Below, in pieces: positions 34,333 through 43,857 of a DNA stretch of 64,000 nucleotides. The notes below the pieces were generated by a model. It had not been told where the DNA came from. It did no database searches and was given only the letters and a program-made list of their open reading frames with translations. Each line of letters opens with the position of its first letter. Within the stretch, counting starts at the first letter, position 1. Source of the DNA: an uncultured Mediterranea sp. (GTDB lineage Bacteria > Bacteroidota > Bacteroidia > Bacteroidales > Bacteroidaceae); assembly GCF_902493215.1 (NCBI RefSeq), contig NZ_CABUOL010000009.1, positions 51,724 through 115,723 on the forward strand, written 5' to 3'. A program made the position numbers and the translations under genes.

Positions 34333-34701
34333 AAGCAGTTGGCCGGTCTGTCGCTTGCACTCCGCGTGCATGAGGAAAGTCCGGGCAACACAGAGCATCC
34401 CACTTCCTAACAGAAAGCTGTCCGCGAGGGTAGAGTAACGCAGAAGAAAACAACCGCCTTCCTCCTTCGGGAGGACGGTAAGGGTGAGAAGGCGGGGTAA
34501 GAGCCCACCAGTCTTGTGGCGACACAAGGGCTGTGCGTCTTGGGAGTTGTAAGGTCATGTAAACCGACGCCAGGAGAGCTGCTCGTTCCATGTCGGAGGG
34601 TAGACCGCTAAAGCTCGTATGGTGACATGCGGCTCAGATAAATGACAGACACCTTGCCCCTCGGGGTGAGGCACAGAACCCGGCTTACAGGCCAACTGCT
34701 T
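34333..34701 (+). ncRNA. rnpB: RNase P RNA (bacterial type A)
   Basis: The catalytic RNA that cuts the 5' leader from pre-tRNA. Helix P1 is AAGCAGTTGGCC (34333-34344) paired with GGCCAACTGCTT (34690-34701). The universally conserved core segments GAGGAAAGTCCGGGC (34372 on), AGGGTAGA-type CR-IV bases near 34600 and ACAGAACCCGGCTTA (34674-34688) are all present, in the right order and spacing. The 3' strand of P1 runs into a T-run that can terminate it. Length about 370 nt is normal. Open frames crossing this segment on both strands are not genes. Confidence 0.96.
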
Positions 34702-34737
34702 TTTCTTTGTTTTCTATACTTATATGTATACGCTGCC

Positions 34738-36057
34738 ATGAACCAACGAATCGCAAGACTTTGGAAATTTCTCACCGATGACATCTGGCGCATCACGGAA
34801 GACGAGGTGAACAAAACGACCTTCTCCGTCTACACCGTCATCAAGACCATCTACCTCTGCATCACCCGCTTCACCAAAGACCGCCTGGCCAACAAGGCCG
34901 CCGCCCTGACTTACAGCACGTTGTTTGCCCTCATCCCCATCTTGGCCGTGGTCTTTGCCATCGCGCGCGGCTTCGGCTTCGACAACGTGATAGAGCATGA
35001 AATCCTGACGGGCTTCGGCGGGCTGAACGAGACGAGCAGCGCCATCCTGAACATTGTCAACACCTATCTGTCGCAGACGAAGAACGGTATCTTCATCGGC
35101 GTGGGTCTCATCATGTTGCTCTGGTCGGTGCTCAACCTGATCAACAACATGGAGGTGACCTTCAACCGCATCTGGCAGGTGAAGAAAGCGCGGAGCGTGT
35201 ACCGCCGCATCACCGACTACTTCTCCATGCTGCTCCTCATCCCCATCCTGCTGGTGCTCTCGGGCGGTCTGTCCATCTTCATGAGCACCATGCTGAAAAA
35301 CATGGACGACTTCACCCTGCTGGCTCCTCTGGGCAAGTTCCTGGTGCGCCTCATCCCCTATGTGCTGACGTGGTTCATGTTCACAGGCCTCTACATCTTC
35401 ATGCCCAACACGAAGGTGAAGTTCAAGCATGCGCTCATATCGGGCATTCTGGCAGGTACAGCCTATCAGGCCTTCCAGTTCCTCTACATCAGCGGCCAGT
35501 TGTGGGTGTCGCGCTACAACGCCATCTACGGTAGCTTCGCCGCCCTCCCCCTGCTCCTCCTCTGGCTTCAGATATCATGGACCATCTGCCTCTTCGGCGC
35601 CGAACTCACCTATGCGGGGCAGAACATCAGCAACTTCAGCTTCGACAAGGATACGCGCAACATCAGCCGCCGCTACCACGACTTCGTGGCCGTGCTGATG
35701 ATGTCGCTCATCGCCAAGCGCTTTGCCCGCGGCGAACAGCCCTACACGGCCGAAGAAATCTCGGAAGAATGCCAGATACCCATCCGCCTGACGCGGCGCA
35801 TCTTCGAAGAGTTGCAGGAGGTGAAGCTGGTGCACGAGGTGGCCACCGACGAGAAGAGCGAATCGCTCTCCTACCAGCCTTCGGTCGACATCAGCCGCCT
35901 GAATGTGGCCCTCCTGCTCGACCGTCTCGACTCGCACGGCTCCGAAGACTTCAAGATAGACAGGGAGCACGCCTATAGCGAACAATGGACAACCCTGCTG
36001 AAGGCGCGCGAAGAATATTACAGGAATGCCAAAGAGGTGTTGTTGAAGGATTTGTAG
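34738..36057 (+). CDS. YihY/BrkB-family inner-membrane protein
   Basis: 439 residues. YihY/virulence-factor-BrkB domain with six membrane helices, including KAAALTYSTLFALIPILAVVFAIARG, GIFIGVGLIMLLWSVLNLI, YFSMLLLIPILLVLSGGLSIF, LVRLIPYVLTWFMFTGLYIFMP and GSFAALPLLLLWLQISWTICLFGAELTYA. The C-terminal ~120 residues are a soluble winged-helix-like domain (ARGEQPYTAEEISEECQIPIRLTRRIFEELQEVKLV). Once misannotated as RNase BN; actual role unknown. Start at MNQRIARLWKFL (34738), because the in-frame ATG at 34642 lies within rnpB. Confidence 0.92.
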   Translation: MNQRIARLWKFLTDDIWRITEDEVNKTTFSVYTVIKTIYLCITRFTKDRLANKAAALTYSTLFALIPILAVVFAIARGFGFDNVIEHEILTGFGGLNETSSAILNIVNTYLSQTKNGIFIGVGLIMLLWSVLNLINNMEVTFNRIWQVKKARSVYRRITDYFSMLLLIPILLVLSGGLSIFMSTMLKNMDDFTLLAPLGKFLVRLIPYVLTWFMFTGLYIFMPNTKVKFKHALISGILAGTAYQAFQFLYISGQLWVSRYNAIYGSFAALPLLLLWLQISWTICLFGAELTYAGQNISNFSFDKDTRNISRRYHDFVAVLMMSLIAKRFARGEQPYTAEEISEECQIPIRLTRRIFEELQEVKLVHEVATDEKSESLSYQPSVDISRLNVALLLDRLDSHGSEDFKIDREHAYSEQWTTLLKAREEYYRNAKEVLLKDL

Positions 36058-36085
36058 TATCCTCGCACAGGCAGAGAAAAAAGAC

Positions 36086-36139
36086 AAGAGGCTGTGTCAA
36101 GAACTCGCGAAAGTTTGTCTTGACACAGCCTCTCTTTTT
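36086..36139. terminator. Strong bidirectional terminator
   Basis: AAGAGGCTGTGTCAAG (36086-36101) pairs with CTTGACACAGCCTCT (36119-36133), followed by CTTTTTT, with an A-run on the left side. It serves both the YihY gene and the convergent glycan operon. Confidence 0.88.
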
Positions 36140-36166
36140 TATCTCCCTATCGTGGAAGGATTGTCA

Positions 36167-37417
36167 TCAGTTGCCGATGGCATGGTCGGCCTTCACATCC
36201 TCTCCGCTCCAAGCCTTCAGGCCCGTCCAGGCGGCAAAAGGCTCACTCCAGAAAGGATCGCTGGCAGGAAGTCCCAAAGCGAGGAAGCCCGATGTGCACA
36301 GATAAGTGCTGCCCGTATTGATATACGTCTCGGACATGTTGATCTGGCTGCCTGCAAAGCCGATGCGCAACCATCCCTTTTCGTCGAACGTCTTGGGAGC
36401 AGCAAACTGGCGGGCGATGACAGCTGTCAGCGCGCAACGCACCTGGGCAGGCGTAACCGTCTTCGGCAATTCATGAATCAGCGACGCATGAGCCAACGCA
36501 TGGAAGGCACCCACACGATAAGCAATAGAACGCCCCACAACCGGATAGGCTCCTTCAGGAGAAATCATACGCTCCTGCTGTTCGGCATAGCGCGTGAAGC
36601 GCTTCATCTGCACGGGCAGGAACTCTTCCGCACCCTCTATCTTGTGCTTGGCCATGATGCGCAACACATCTGTCAGCATCGGATGAATCACGAAGCTGTT
36701 GTAGTAGTCGGCATGATACTTGGGGCCGTCGCCATAGACACCGTCGCCCACATACCACTTGTCACGGAAGGTATCCACGCCATACGTCAGGCGCTCCATG
36801 TCACACTCGCCGGTAAACTCCAGCAGAGCGGCTTCGACCATCGAAGCAAACAGCAACCAGTTGTTGTTGAAGGCCTTGATGCCACGCGAACGCTTCAGCT
36901 CCGTAATCATGCGTTCGCGCGTCGTCTCGTCCATACCTCCCCACAACTGCTTGGGAGCACGCAACAAGCCCTGAGCCAAGAAAGCAGCATCGACCAAAGG
37001 TTGCGAAGGCGTACCAAAATCAAGGTAATCGGGCGATGAAGGGTCTACCGCATTGGCCAATCCTTTCAAGGTCAGCTGGATGTACTTGCCGCGAAGTTTT
37101 CCTTCTTCCGTATCGTCTGCCCCCAGCTCAAGCCAGGGAGCGATGCCGCACACCGTACGTCCCACGGCTTCGAGGTGGGAATATTTCTGTACACGTTTCT
37201 CGTCCAGCGATTCCTGCGGCATGTTGGCCCGCAATGTATTGTTCGCCAGATTGCTCAACACAGGGTCGGCTATCTTTACCAACGTATTCACCCATACCTG
37301 TCGGTCTTCAGCGCCTGTATCCGGCTCCTTGACCGTTTGTTTTTCTCCGCAGGCCACCATCGTAACGGCCGCCATTGCCCAGGCCGCACACACGGCCATT
37401 TGTCTTTTCAAGTTCAT
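36167..37417 (-). CDS. DUF2264 lipoprotein (probable glycan-acting alpha-toroid enzyme)
   Basis: 416 residues with lipobox MVAC near residue 23. DUF2264 signatures: YSHLEAVGRTVCGIAPWLELG, KRSRGIKAFNNNWLLFASMVEAALLEF, YGDGPKYHADYYNSFVIHPML and a terminal TSGFLALGLPASDPFWS. The family has an alpha/alpha-barrel fold like GH88/GH105 unsaturated uronyl hydrolases and is common in polysaccharide loci, but its activity is not established to my knowledge. Last gene of the DUF5703-GH88-DUF2264 operon, 14 bases after GH88. Confidence 0.88.
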   Translation of the reverse strand: MNLKRQMAVCAAWAMAAVTMVACGEKQTVKEPDTGAEDRQVWVNTLVKIADPVLSNLANNTLRANMPQESLDEKRVQKYSHLEAVGRTVCGIAPWLELGADDTEEGKLRGKYIQLTLKGLANAVDPSSPDYLDFGTPSQPLVDAAFLAQGLLRAPKQLWGGMDETTRERMITELKRSRGIKAFNNNWLLFASMVEAALLEFTGECDMERLTYGVDTFRDKWYVGDGVYGDGPKYHADYYNSFVIHPMLTDVLRIMAKHKIEGAEEFLPVQMKRFTRYAEQQERMISPEGAYPVVGRSIAYRVGAFHALAHASLIHELPKTVTPAQVRCALTAVIARQFAAPKTFDEKGWLRIGFAGSQINMSETYINTGSTYLCTSGFLALGLPASDPFWSEPFAAWTGLKAWSGEDVKADHAIGN

Positions 37418-37431
37418 GTTTGTTTTTCTGT

Positions 37432-38631
37432 TTATTTGGATTGATAAATCTTGCGCAAGCGCATCAACGCCTCTACATAATAATAATCAGCATAGCTCAG
37501 AGGTACATCCACCTCGCTGTTTGCCTTGAAGTGGCCGGTAGAGTGCATCAGGGCAAAGTTGCAATTGGTTCCCTTGGCAGCCAGATACTCGGGCGAAGTG
37601 AGGGAGCGCAGTTGGTCTTCTGCATAAGCCAGGTAAGTGGGTGCGTCGGCCGACTTGTCCAGCTGGCTCAACTCAATCAAAGCTGAAGCCATGACAGCAG
37701 CAGCCGAAGCATCGCGGGTCGTGTTGGGGATGTCAGGCGTATCGAAGTCCCAATAAGGAACCTTGTCTTCCGGCATGCGGGGATGGTTCATCAGGAAAGC
37801 GGCAATGTGCTTGGCCTGATTCAGATAGGCCTCATCACCCGTTTCGCGTGCCATCATTGTATAGCCGTAAAGCCCCCAGGCCTGACCACGTGCCCAAGCC
37901 GACTCATCTGCATATCCCTGATGGGTCTGCTTCTTTTCAGGCTGGCCCGAAATCGTATCATAAGACACAACGTGATAAGAACTGTAATCCGGACGGAAAT
38001 GGTTCTTCATGGTCGTATTGGCATGCGTCGTGGCTATGTGGGTAAAGAGAGTATCGCCCGTAGTCTTGCCTGCCCAGGTGAGCAACTCCAGATTCATCAT
38101 GTTGTCGATAATAACGGGATACTGCCATTTGCCGAAATCCCACGAACGGATAGCCTGTACGGCAGGTCTGTAGCGGGTACTCAACGAACGTGCGCCCTGC
38201 ACCAGCACGTCCTTGTAATGTTCATTGCCTGTCAGTCGCAAGCCGTTGCCATAGCTGCAATACAGCATGAAACCCACGTCGTGGTTGTTCGTCACATACT
38301 GCACTTTCTCCAGGCGATCGGTAAAGAGCTCCGCATACTTCTTCAGTTCGGGCTTTTCGCTGTACTCATACAGATACCATAATTCGCCAGGGAAGAAACC
38401 GCTGCACCACCAATAGCAGTTGCTGGTCTCCAGCTTACCATCCTTGATACTTTTGGGCAGCTTTCCTTCCTGGTTTTCCAACTCTTTCGCCATCAGGACA
38501 GCCTGTTCAGTGGCCGCATCCAGTCCTCGGGCAATCACACTTTCCATGGGTTCCACTTTCGGTTGGCTGGCACACGATGCCAACAACAGAGCCGCCAATG
38601 CCCATGCATTTCCAATTGAAATTTTACTCAT
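37432..38631 (-). CDS. GH88 unsaturated glucuronyl hydrolase
   Basis: 399 residues; lipobox LLASC near residue 20. It removes the 4,5-unsaturated uronic acid left at the non-reducing end by polysaccharide lyases. The two catalytic/binding Asp residues are present: Asp118 in TNNHDVGFMLY and Asp176 in PVIIDNMMNLELLTWAG. Further motifs: WWCSGFFPGELWYLYEY and QGYADESAWARGQAWGLYGYTMM. Its presence implies that the locus, or a partner lyase, produces unsaturated oligosaccharides. No classical lyase is recognised in this second locus, but a heparinase-like protein lies in the first. Confidence 0.93.
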   Translation of the reverse strand: MSKISIGNAWALAALLLASCASQPKVEPMESVIARGLDAATEQAVLMAKELENQEGKLPKSIKDGKLETSNCYWWCSGFFPGELWYLYEYSEKPELKKYAELFTDRLEKVQYVTNNHDVGFMLYCSYGNGLRLTGNEHYKDVLVQGARSLSTRYRPAVQAIRSWDFGKWQYPVIIDNMMNLELLTWAGKTTGDTLFTHIATTHANTTMKNHFRPDYSSYHVVSYDTISGQPEKKQTHQGYADESAWARGQAWGLYGYTMMARETGDEAYLNQAKHIAAFLMNHPRMPEDKVPYWDFDTPDIPNTTRDASAAAVMASALIELSQLDKSADAPTYLAYAEDQLRSLTSPEYLAAKGTNCNFALMHSTGHFKANSEVDVPLSYADYYYVEALMRLRKIYQSK

Positions 38632-38682
38632 ACTAAAAAACAGTTTTAAAATGAATATTATAATTTAAGATTCAGTCAGTTT

Positions 38683-41100
38683 CTACTGCAACACCTTCAC
38701 CACATCCTTCATCCTCGCCTTCGGAAAGACTTCCAGCTTCTGTATCCGTCCGTCCCGATAATCGACTTCCACCACCGTATTGCCGGGAGCATGCAGCTTG
38801 AAATGCACATCTTTGTCCTCCGGCCAGCACGGAAGCACGTATATCTTGTCGCCTACCGTCTGCAGAAGCATCTCCTGCAGACCTATCATACCCGAGCCGC
38901 CCCAGTTATGGTCAGGCGTCCAGTCATGGCCGGGCCCCCAGAAAGTCGGAAAACGCATGGAGGAGCTTGACAGCTTCCTCATGTTATAGCGGTAAGCTTC
39001 ATCCACCATCCCCATACGGGCATAGAAGATGCCGTCCTGATGCCAGCTGATAACCATGTTCTTGGGGAAGGTACCATGCTTCCAGGTGTTCCTGAACAGA
39101 GGAATCATGGGACTGCTGAGGTCATAACGGTTGAACGGAAACAGCGGGTAGAACTGGGGACACTCCACATTCTGATAGCGGACATACGATTCGGCCGGCT
39201 GAACAATGGTGTCGCCATCCACCGTACCCAAAGACAGTTCAGGAAGGCGTTCAAGATATTCCGCAAAATAGCGTTTGTCGGCTCCGGACAGGCTGTCGCT
39301 TTCCAATGCGAGCAGACTTTCCAGACAGGAGCGTATGCCGGATATCAGGTCCGCCGGATTCTTTGCCCCCCGATAGGATTCACAGGAGGTGGAGGGGTAG
39401 AACACCAGTTTCCCCCGTTCGTCCAAAGGTTTTCCGCTTCTCATCATCTGCCTCTTCCGGTAGTGTTCGTCGAAGAAGACCAGCGCATCCTTAATGAAGG
39501 GCATATAACCGTCAATGTTCTTTCTGGTAAAGCGGTGGTACTCCAATATCATATAGGCGTGCTCCACCTGCGACTCCCAGTGGTAGGATATGGAACCGTT
39601 GGCCATGACACCCCGCTCGACCGGTTGGAAATAGCTGGTCGTCGCATTGATTTCAGGCGAGCCGAAAGGCAGTTCTTCACCGCGTTTGCGGATTTTCCCG
39701 TCCTTCCAGCCCCAGCCGGCACCGAAGTCCAGTCCGGCATCGTTGGCGTATTCACAGAATGCCGCCCCCCTGTGTCCGAAGAAGTGCGCCACCTTCAGCC
39801 GTGCCCCCTCGAGTCCTTTCCTGTACAGGTTAAACTGTGGAAGCATCCCTTCCGTATCCCCGCTCTTCAGCATGGGCCAGTACACCAGGCGCTGGTTCTG
39901 GGCTGTAAAGACGTCGCCTCCCCACTGGCGCCAGTCGGGATCGTGCGTTTTCCTGGTATCGACAAAAACGGGATCGAACGTCAGATTGCCCCCGTTGAAC
40001 TTCGTGGGGTATTCGCCGTACAGGTTACATCCCAACTGGTAACGGAACAGCTGATAGTTGCGTCCCATCTCCCACAAGGCGTCGTCCGACTTGTGGCCGG
40101 GGTCCGTCACAATCCAGCTCCGGTTCCAGAATTCCGCCCACCAGCGCCTATTCCGGGCTTCGCTGCCCTTTCCCCTTTCCGCACGGCCGGCCTGTCTTTC
40201 CAGTTCCGACATCCATTCCTCCCATACAGGTGCCTGTCCGACATGGGTCACGACCTGCATGTGGAATTTCCGGGCCGGCTTCCTGCTCCGCAAAGACCAG
40301 AAATCATAAGGCGTACGGGCGTATATTCCCTTTCCGCAAGTGCCTTCCACAAGATTCTTCCCGAAAAGATACCCGCCGAAAGTCCGCCAGCAGTTTCCGT
40401 TAGTTATCCTGTCCTTGTATGCTGACATTTCCTGCTGCTCCACCATGACATCGGGCGAAGGGGTCCTTTCCGGATTGCGGTGATAGAACAGAATTCTACC
40501 GTCCTTGAAACTGACGTGGTCCTTCCGCTTGACAACCTTGCCCGGATATCCTTCCAGACTGAAACAGCCGAAACGTTCCCTGTTGTCGTCCGTCAGTTCG
40601 CGGTCTTCCGTCCGCCAGTTCTCGTAAAATGCCTCCATCTCAACGGAACGGTTGGACGAAAGGTCCAGATGAACCGAATGGGTAAATAGGTCCACCCACA
40701 TCCTTATGCTGACAGCCAGCCCGGAAGGGGCGTCGGCCGAAACGGTAACTGCACCGTCGTGCAGGTTGAGAGTCTGCTCAAACCGGCTGTATCCGGAAAA
40801 GGGATTGGGGGACAAACGTACACGCACGCGTCCCAGCTTGAGGTATTCCCCGTTTTCGCTGAAGCATCCGCTGCGTTGGATATAAAACAGCAAATCGCCG
40901 TTTTCCACCCAGACGTTGCATCCGATATCGCCGCCCCCCAACGGCATGGACTGGGAAGCATTCGCCGAAGGGGTGGACCAGGTAATGTTATAGGGTGAGG
41001 TCCAATGAGGCTGGCGGGCGTTCAGCCCAAACGGATAAAGGCTCAGCCCCAATACTAGAGCAAGCAGAAATATTCTATTCAATAAAGAAAAGTGTTTCAT
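38683..41100 (-). CDS. DUF5703 exported protein (glycoside-hydrolase-like)
   Basis: 805 residues. Signal peptide (LLNRIFLLALVLGLSLYPFGLNA). The DUF5703 N-terminal signature WTSPYNITWSTPSANASQSMPLGGGDIGCNVWVENGDLLFYI is unmistakable, followed by a beta-sandwich and an (alpha/alpha)-type domain (QLGCNLYGEYPTKFNGGNLTFDP, HFFGHRGAAFCEYANDAG, WESQVEHAYMILEYHRFT) and a C-terminal beta domain. The layout recalls GH65/GH95-like enzymes, but the activity is unknown. Start at MKHFSLLNRIF; a TATCTTTG box lies at 41140-41147, so the upstream in-frame ATG at 41142 is rejected. First gene of a three-gene unit with GH88 and DUF2264. Confidence 0.87.
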   Translation of the reverse strand: MKHFSLLNRIFLLALVLGLSLYPFGLNARQPHWTSPYNITWSTPSANASQSMPLGGGDIGCNVWVENGDLLFYIQRSGCFSENGEYLKLGRVRVRLSPNPFSGYSRFEQTLNLHDGAVTVSADAPSGLAVSIRMWVDLFTHSVHLDLSSNRSVEMEAFYENWRTEDRELTDDNRERFGCFSLEGYPGKVVKRKDHVSFKDGRILFYHRNPERTPSPDVMVEQQEMSAYKDRITNGNCWRTFGGYLFGKNLVEGTCGKGIYARTPYDFWSLRSRKPARKFHMQVVTHVGQAPVWEEWMSELERQAGRAERGKGSEARNRRWWAEFWNRSWIVTDPGHKSDDALWEMGRNYQLFRYQLGCNLYGEYPTKFNGGNLTFDPVFVDTRKTHDPDWRQWGGDVFTAQNQRLVYWPMLKSGDTEGMLPQFNLYRKGLEGARLKVAHFFGHRGAAFCEYANDAGLDFGAGWGWKDGKIRKRGEELPFGSPEINATTSYFQPVERGVMANGSISYHWESQVEHAYMILEYHRFTRKNIDGYMPFIKDALVFFDEHYRKRQMMRSGKPLDERGKLVFYPSTSCESYRGAKNPADLISGIRSCLESLLALESDSLSGADKRYFAEYLERLPELSLGTVDGDTIVQPAESYVRYQNVECPQFYPLFPFNRYDLSSPMIPLFRNTWKHGTFPKNMVISWHQDGIFYARMGMVDEAYRYNMRKLSSSSMRFPTFWGPGHDWTPDHNWGGSGMIGLQEMLLQTVGDKIYVLPCWPEDKDVHFKLHAPGNTVVEVDYRDGRIQKLEVFPKARMKDVVKVLQ

Positions 41101-41139
41101 GATATCTTCTATTTTTTCAGATAAGCTCCTAACTCGCCA

Positions 41140-41147
41140 CAAAGATA
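41140..41147 (-). promoter_or_regulatory. -7 box of the DUF5703-GH88-DUF2264 operon
   Basis: TATCTTTG on the minus strand, 39 bases before the DUF5703 start. It implies expression separate from the upstream SusC/D operon. Confidence 0.55.
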
Positions 41148-41225
41148 GATTTTATTGATAATAACTCCTAACTTAAAAGCATTAAAAAAGCCTATTGTGC
41201 ACGAGCACAAATACAGAATAACAAA

Positions 41226-41268
41226 AGGTGAATATCAAGAAAATCAAATACATTTCTGATATTCACCT
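41226..41268 (-). terminator. Hairpin after the beta-helix gene
   Basis: AGGTGAATATCA (41226-41237) pairs perfectly with TGATATTCACCT (41257-41268). On the minus strand it is followed by TTTGTTATT. Confidence 0.7.
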
Positions 41269-41306
41269 CAATCTAATTCCAACTCTTATATTCAATATAC
41301 CAACAA

Positions 41307-41435
41307 CTATAATGCTACTAATTCTTTGATAGCTCCATACCAATCGTAACCAACAAGGATAACAGTTGGGTAAGAAAGATTTCCAGAAAATACATCCCTA
41401 AGAATATCACACGAGCAAGAATTCGCCAAACACAT
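41307..41435 (-). CDS. Possible 42-residue ORF or gene remnant
   Basis: An ATG one base after the beta-helix stop opens a frame MCLANSCSCDILRDVFSG followed by NLSYPTVILVGYDWYGAIKEL. The composition is protein-like (Cys-x-Cys, YPTVILVGYD reminiscent of a beta-strand core), not random A+T-rich translation. It could be a small real gene or the C-terminal remnant of a deleted gene. No family recognised. Confidence 0.3.
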   Translation of the reverse strand: MCLANSCSCDILRDVFSGNLSYPTVILVGYDWYGAIKELVAL

Positions 41436-41436
41436 T

Positions 41437-43566
41437 TTATTTCAACTTGAAACCAATCTTGTCAAAAGGTATGGGTTGAAAATGTTCTATTCTGTCAAAA
41501 ACCGGTGCATTTTCAATGAATCCCTCAAGAATATTCTTTTCATTCATGAATCCTGGATTTTCCTGAGCCATATAGTTGTTATACCAATTTGCAAAAGATA
41601 ATGATCCCGACAACAAGTTTCTAACTTTATAAAACAGATTGCCGGCTATCAGGTTATTCCGAGGAAAGCTGGGATCTCCTTTCCAGTAATCAGCCAATAA
41701 GGGGTATGCACTGCTATAAGGCGGTTGGTCATATTTTATGGTGCGCAGACGCTGGTCAAAGATTCCATCTTTATCCAACGAATTTTTAGACCAATTCTGC
41801 ATTCGGTTGTCAATGTGGATGGCCAAAGGAACATCAACAAAAATATTGTTTTTATAGACATTGTCATGCCCACCACCAATCAGGACAGGTATAGTTCCTG
41901 CCCGATAATATATGCAACCGTAAACCTCCATACCACAAGCGCCGTCATCATGATATGTGGCAGAAACGCGATGCTTGGAATCCAAATGATGGAAATAGCA
42001 ATACCGCACTTTTAATCCCCGCTCAGAGGGATCGCGCCCATAATATAGAGCCCCCTGGTCATCCACTTCCTGGCATACATGATGTATATCACAATACTCC
42101 ACGATATGGTCGTTTCCGTTTATAAGGACAGCCATGCTGGGTGCATTGAAGATTTCGCAATTCTTCACCCGATTCCCCACTCCGTCAATAGAGATCCCCG
42201 GGCGATAGGATTTTTCGATGCGGTTGAAGTCATGGATTTGGCAGTTCTCCACATAATTGTTTGCAGGTGTCAGAGTCTTGCGGTCTCCTCCTCCCAGGTT
42301 TATACCACCTGATCCTACCTGATATATCACACAATTGGTTACGCCGTTGTTTTTTCCGGCATGTCTGTTGAACAGTCTGTCATCATACAAGCGGCTGGAC
42401 AATGTACCAATCACGCCTCCAATACCATCCTCATATTTCTGGTCAGATTCATGTTGCGCTTTGTAAATGTCACCATCCGGCAAATCACCACGCCCGATGG
42501 ACACTGCTACATAACCCAAGTTCCTGAAAGTACAGCTGTCAATCTTCACATTGTCCGAGGTGTCCATATAAACTCCCATACCACGAGAATACTCGAAAGT
42601 GAACCCCTGTATCAGAATGTTTTCAGATTCTTCGATATAAAACATCGGTTCCTCCAGAATCGAAATGTTCACATGTTCCATAGGCTCATTTCCAGGGAGA
42701 AAATAAATTTTTCCCAGTTTCTTGTCAATAACATACTCGCCCGGCTCATCTATTTCTTCGATAAGATTCAATGCGTACCAGCGGCGGAAGGATGCTCCGG
42801 TTAGGAAACCGTACATGGTAGGAATGGCAGCTGTGATGGTTTTCTCCGAAGGGTCAATCGACTTTACAGGAATCATGTCATCTGCATATCCATAAGCAAA
42901 ATAACCTGCAATCCACATATCCTCTGCCGACTTCCACGATGACGGGCGGTCCTCCAGATACTCGAATACAGGGTCACCTATACCAAACTTCTTGTCGCGT
43001 GGAATATCCCCAGTACAACGAATCTTACCGATAAGTACGGTACTGTCATTAGGCCATCTTGACAAGTGTTGGGGTTTGCCGTTCACGAAAAGTTCGCTCC
43101 AAGAAGGCAGGGCAGCACGTCCAAAGCCTTTAGGAGATATTCCGGCAAGTTCTACATTCATCGACTTGACGTCAATCTCCTTTACCTTGTCTTTTACATC
43201 ATCCTGAATACGCGATTTGACAGCTTCATCTTTTATAGCCTTTATCTTGTTACTACCTATGGATATACCACCTGAAAACGCAACCTTTTCCGAATCATAA
43301 GGACGGAGAATTATATTCTTACCCTTTATTCTTACGCTTTCAGAAAGTTGGTATGTACCGCCTCTGAAAAGAATCTCCACTGTATCCGTTTGATGCTTTT
43401 CTGCTGCAGCCAATGCTTTTTGTGCCGTTCTGAATGGACGGTTCAAAGTTCCTGATGCATTGTCATTTCCTTTTGTCGACACATAATAGATGCGTTTTTC
43501 AGCAAATGCTGTAAATGGCATCAGAGCCATCATGATAATCCATAAATACTTTCTTTTCATTCTCAT
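41437..43566 (-). CDS. Right-handed parallel beta-helix protein (probable carbohydrate-active)
   Basis: 709 residues with a signal peptide ending near TAFAEKR. The opening IYYVSTKGNDNASGTLNRPFRTAQKALAAAEK is the usual start of exported pectate-lyase-like beta-helix proteins. Helix coils with repeated N/D-x-C-x-I steps are clear (NVKIDSCTFRNLGYVAVSIG, NYVENCQIHDF, NRVKNCEIFNAPSMAVLINGNDHIVEYCDIHH, VRYCYFHHLDS, NVYKNNIFVDVP). Candidate catalytic acidic cluster: EVDDQGALYYGRDPSE and TYHDDGACG. It could be a lyase, a polygalacturonase-like hydrolase or a GH110-like galactosidase; I cannot choose. It follows the SGNH genes on the same strand. Confidence 0.82.
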   Translation of the reverse strand: MRMKRKYLWIIMMALMPFTAFAEKRIYYVSTKGNDNASGTLNRPFRTAQKALAAAEKHQTDTVEILFRGGTYQLSESVRIKGKNIILRPYDSEKVAFSGGISIGSNKIKAIKDEAVKSRIQDDVKDKVKEIDVKSMNVELAGISPKGFGRAALPSWSELFVNGKPQHLSRWPNDSTVLIGKIRCTGDIPRDKKFGIGDPVFEYLEDRPSSWKSAEDMWIAGYFAYGYADDMIPVKSIDPSEKTITAAIPTMYGFLTGASFRRWYALNLIEEIDEPGEYVIDKKLGKIYFLPGNEPMEHVNISILEEPMFYIEESENILIQGFTFEYSRGMGVYMDTSDNVKIDSCTFRNLGYVAVSIGRGDLPDGDIYKAQHESDQKYEDGIGGVIGTLSSRLYDDRLFNRHAGKNNGVTNCVIYQVGSGGINLGGGDRKTLTPANNYVENCQIHDFNRIEKSYRPGISIDGVGNRVKNCEIFNAPSMAVLINGNDHIVEYCDIHHVCQEVDDQGALYYGRDPSERGLKVRYCYFHHLDSKHRVSATYHDDGACGMEVYGCIYYRAGTIPVLIGGGHDNVYKNNIFVDVPLAIHIDNRMQNWSKNSLDKDGIFDQRLRTIKYDQPPYSSAYPLLADYWKGDPSFPRNNLIAGNLFYKVRNLLSGSLSFANWYNNYMAQENPGFMNEKNILEGFIENAPVFDRIEHFQPIPFDKIGFKLK

Positions 43567-43627
43567 TATTTTTCAAAATTTAGTCCAACCTTCTTAGTGT
43601 TAAAACCACAAAGGAACTATATATCCG

Positions 43628-43857
43628 TTACTTTTTATCCAAACTTAGTATTATCTCATCGGCAATCTTAGACATATCCTTCTTGCTCGGATGTCCATTA
43701 AAAGGTTTGTCTATGGTAGACAACATGATATTCTTGACATTATAATAATTGCAAATATAGGCCATACTTTTTATAATTTCCGGTTTCAGCTCGGAATTTA
43801 CAATATTATAATTTTTGCATTCGGATTATGCTTCAACAGATAATCAATCCAGTGCTG
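43628..43857 (-). pseudogene. Remnant of a second SGNH hydrolase gene
   Basis: On the minus strand the bases encode QHWIDYLLKHNPNAKIIIL, then a stop, then in another frame NSELKPEIIKSMAYICNYYNVKNIM...DKPFNGHPSKKDMSKIADEIILSLDKK and a stop at 43628. This is the C-terminal part of an SGNH/GDSL-type hydrolase with a GHPS block, broken by a frameshift and lacking its N-terminus. It is fused to the end of the intact SGNH gene. A deletion between two tandem SGNH genes explains it. Confidence 0.65.

Noticed and set aside
34642..34737. In-frame N-terminal extension of the YihY gene
   Set aside because: These bases are the 3' part of RNase P RNA and its terminator.
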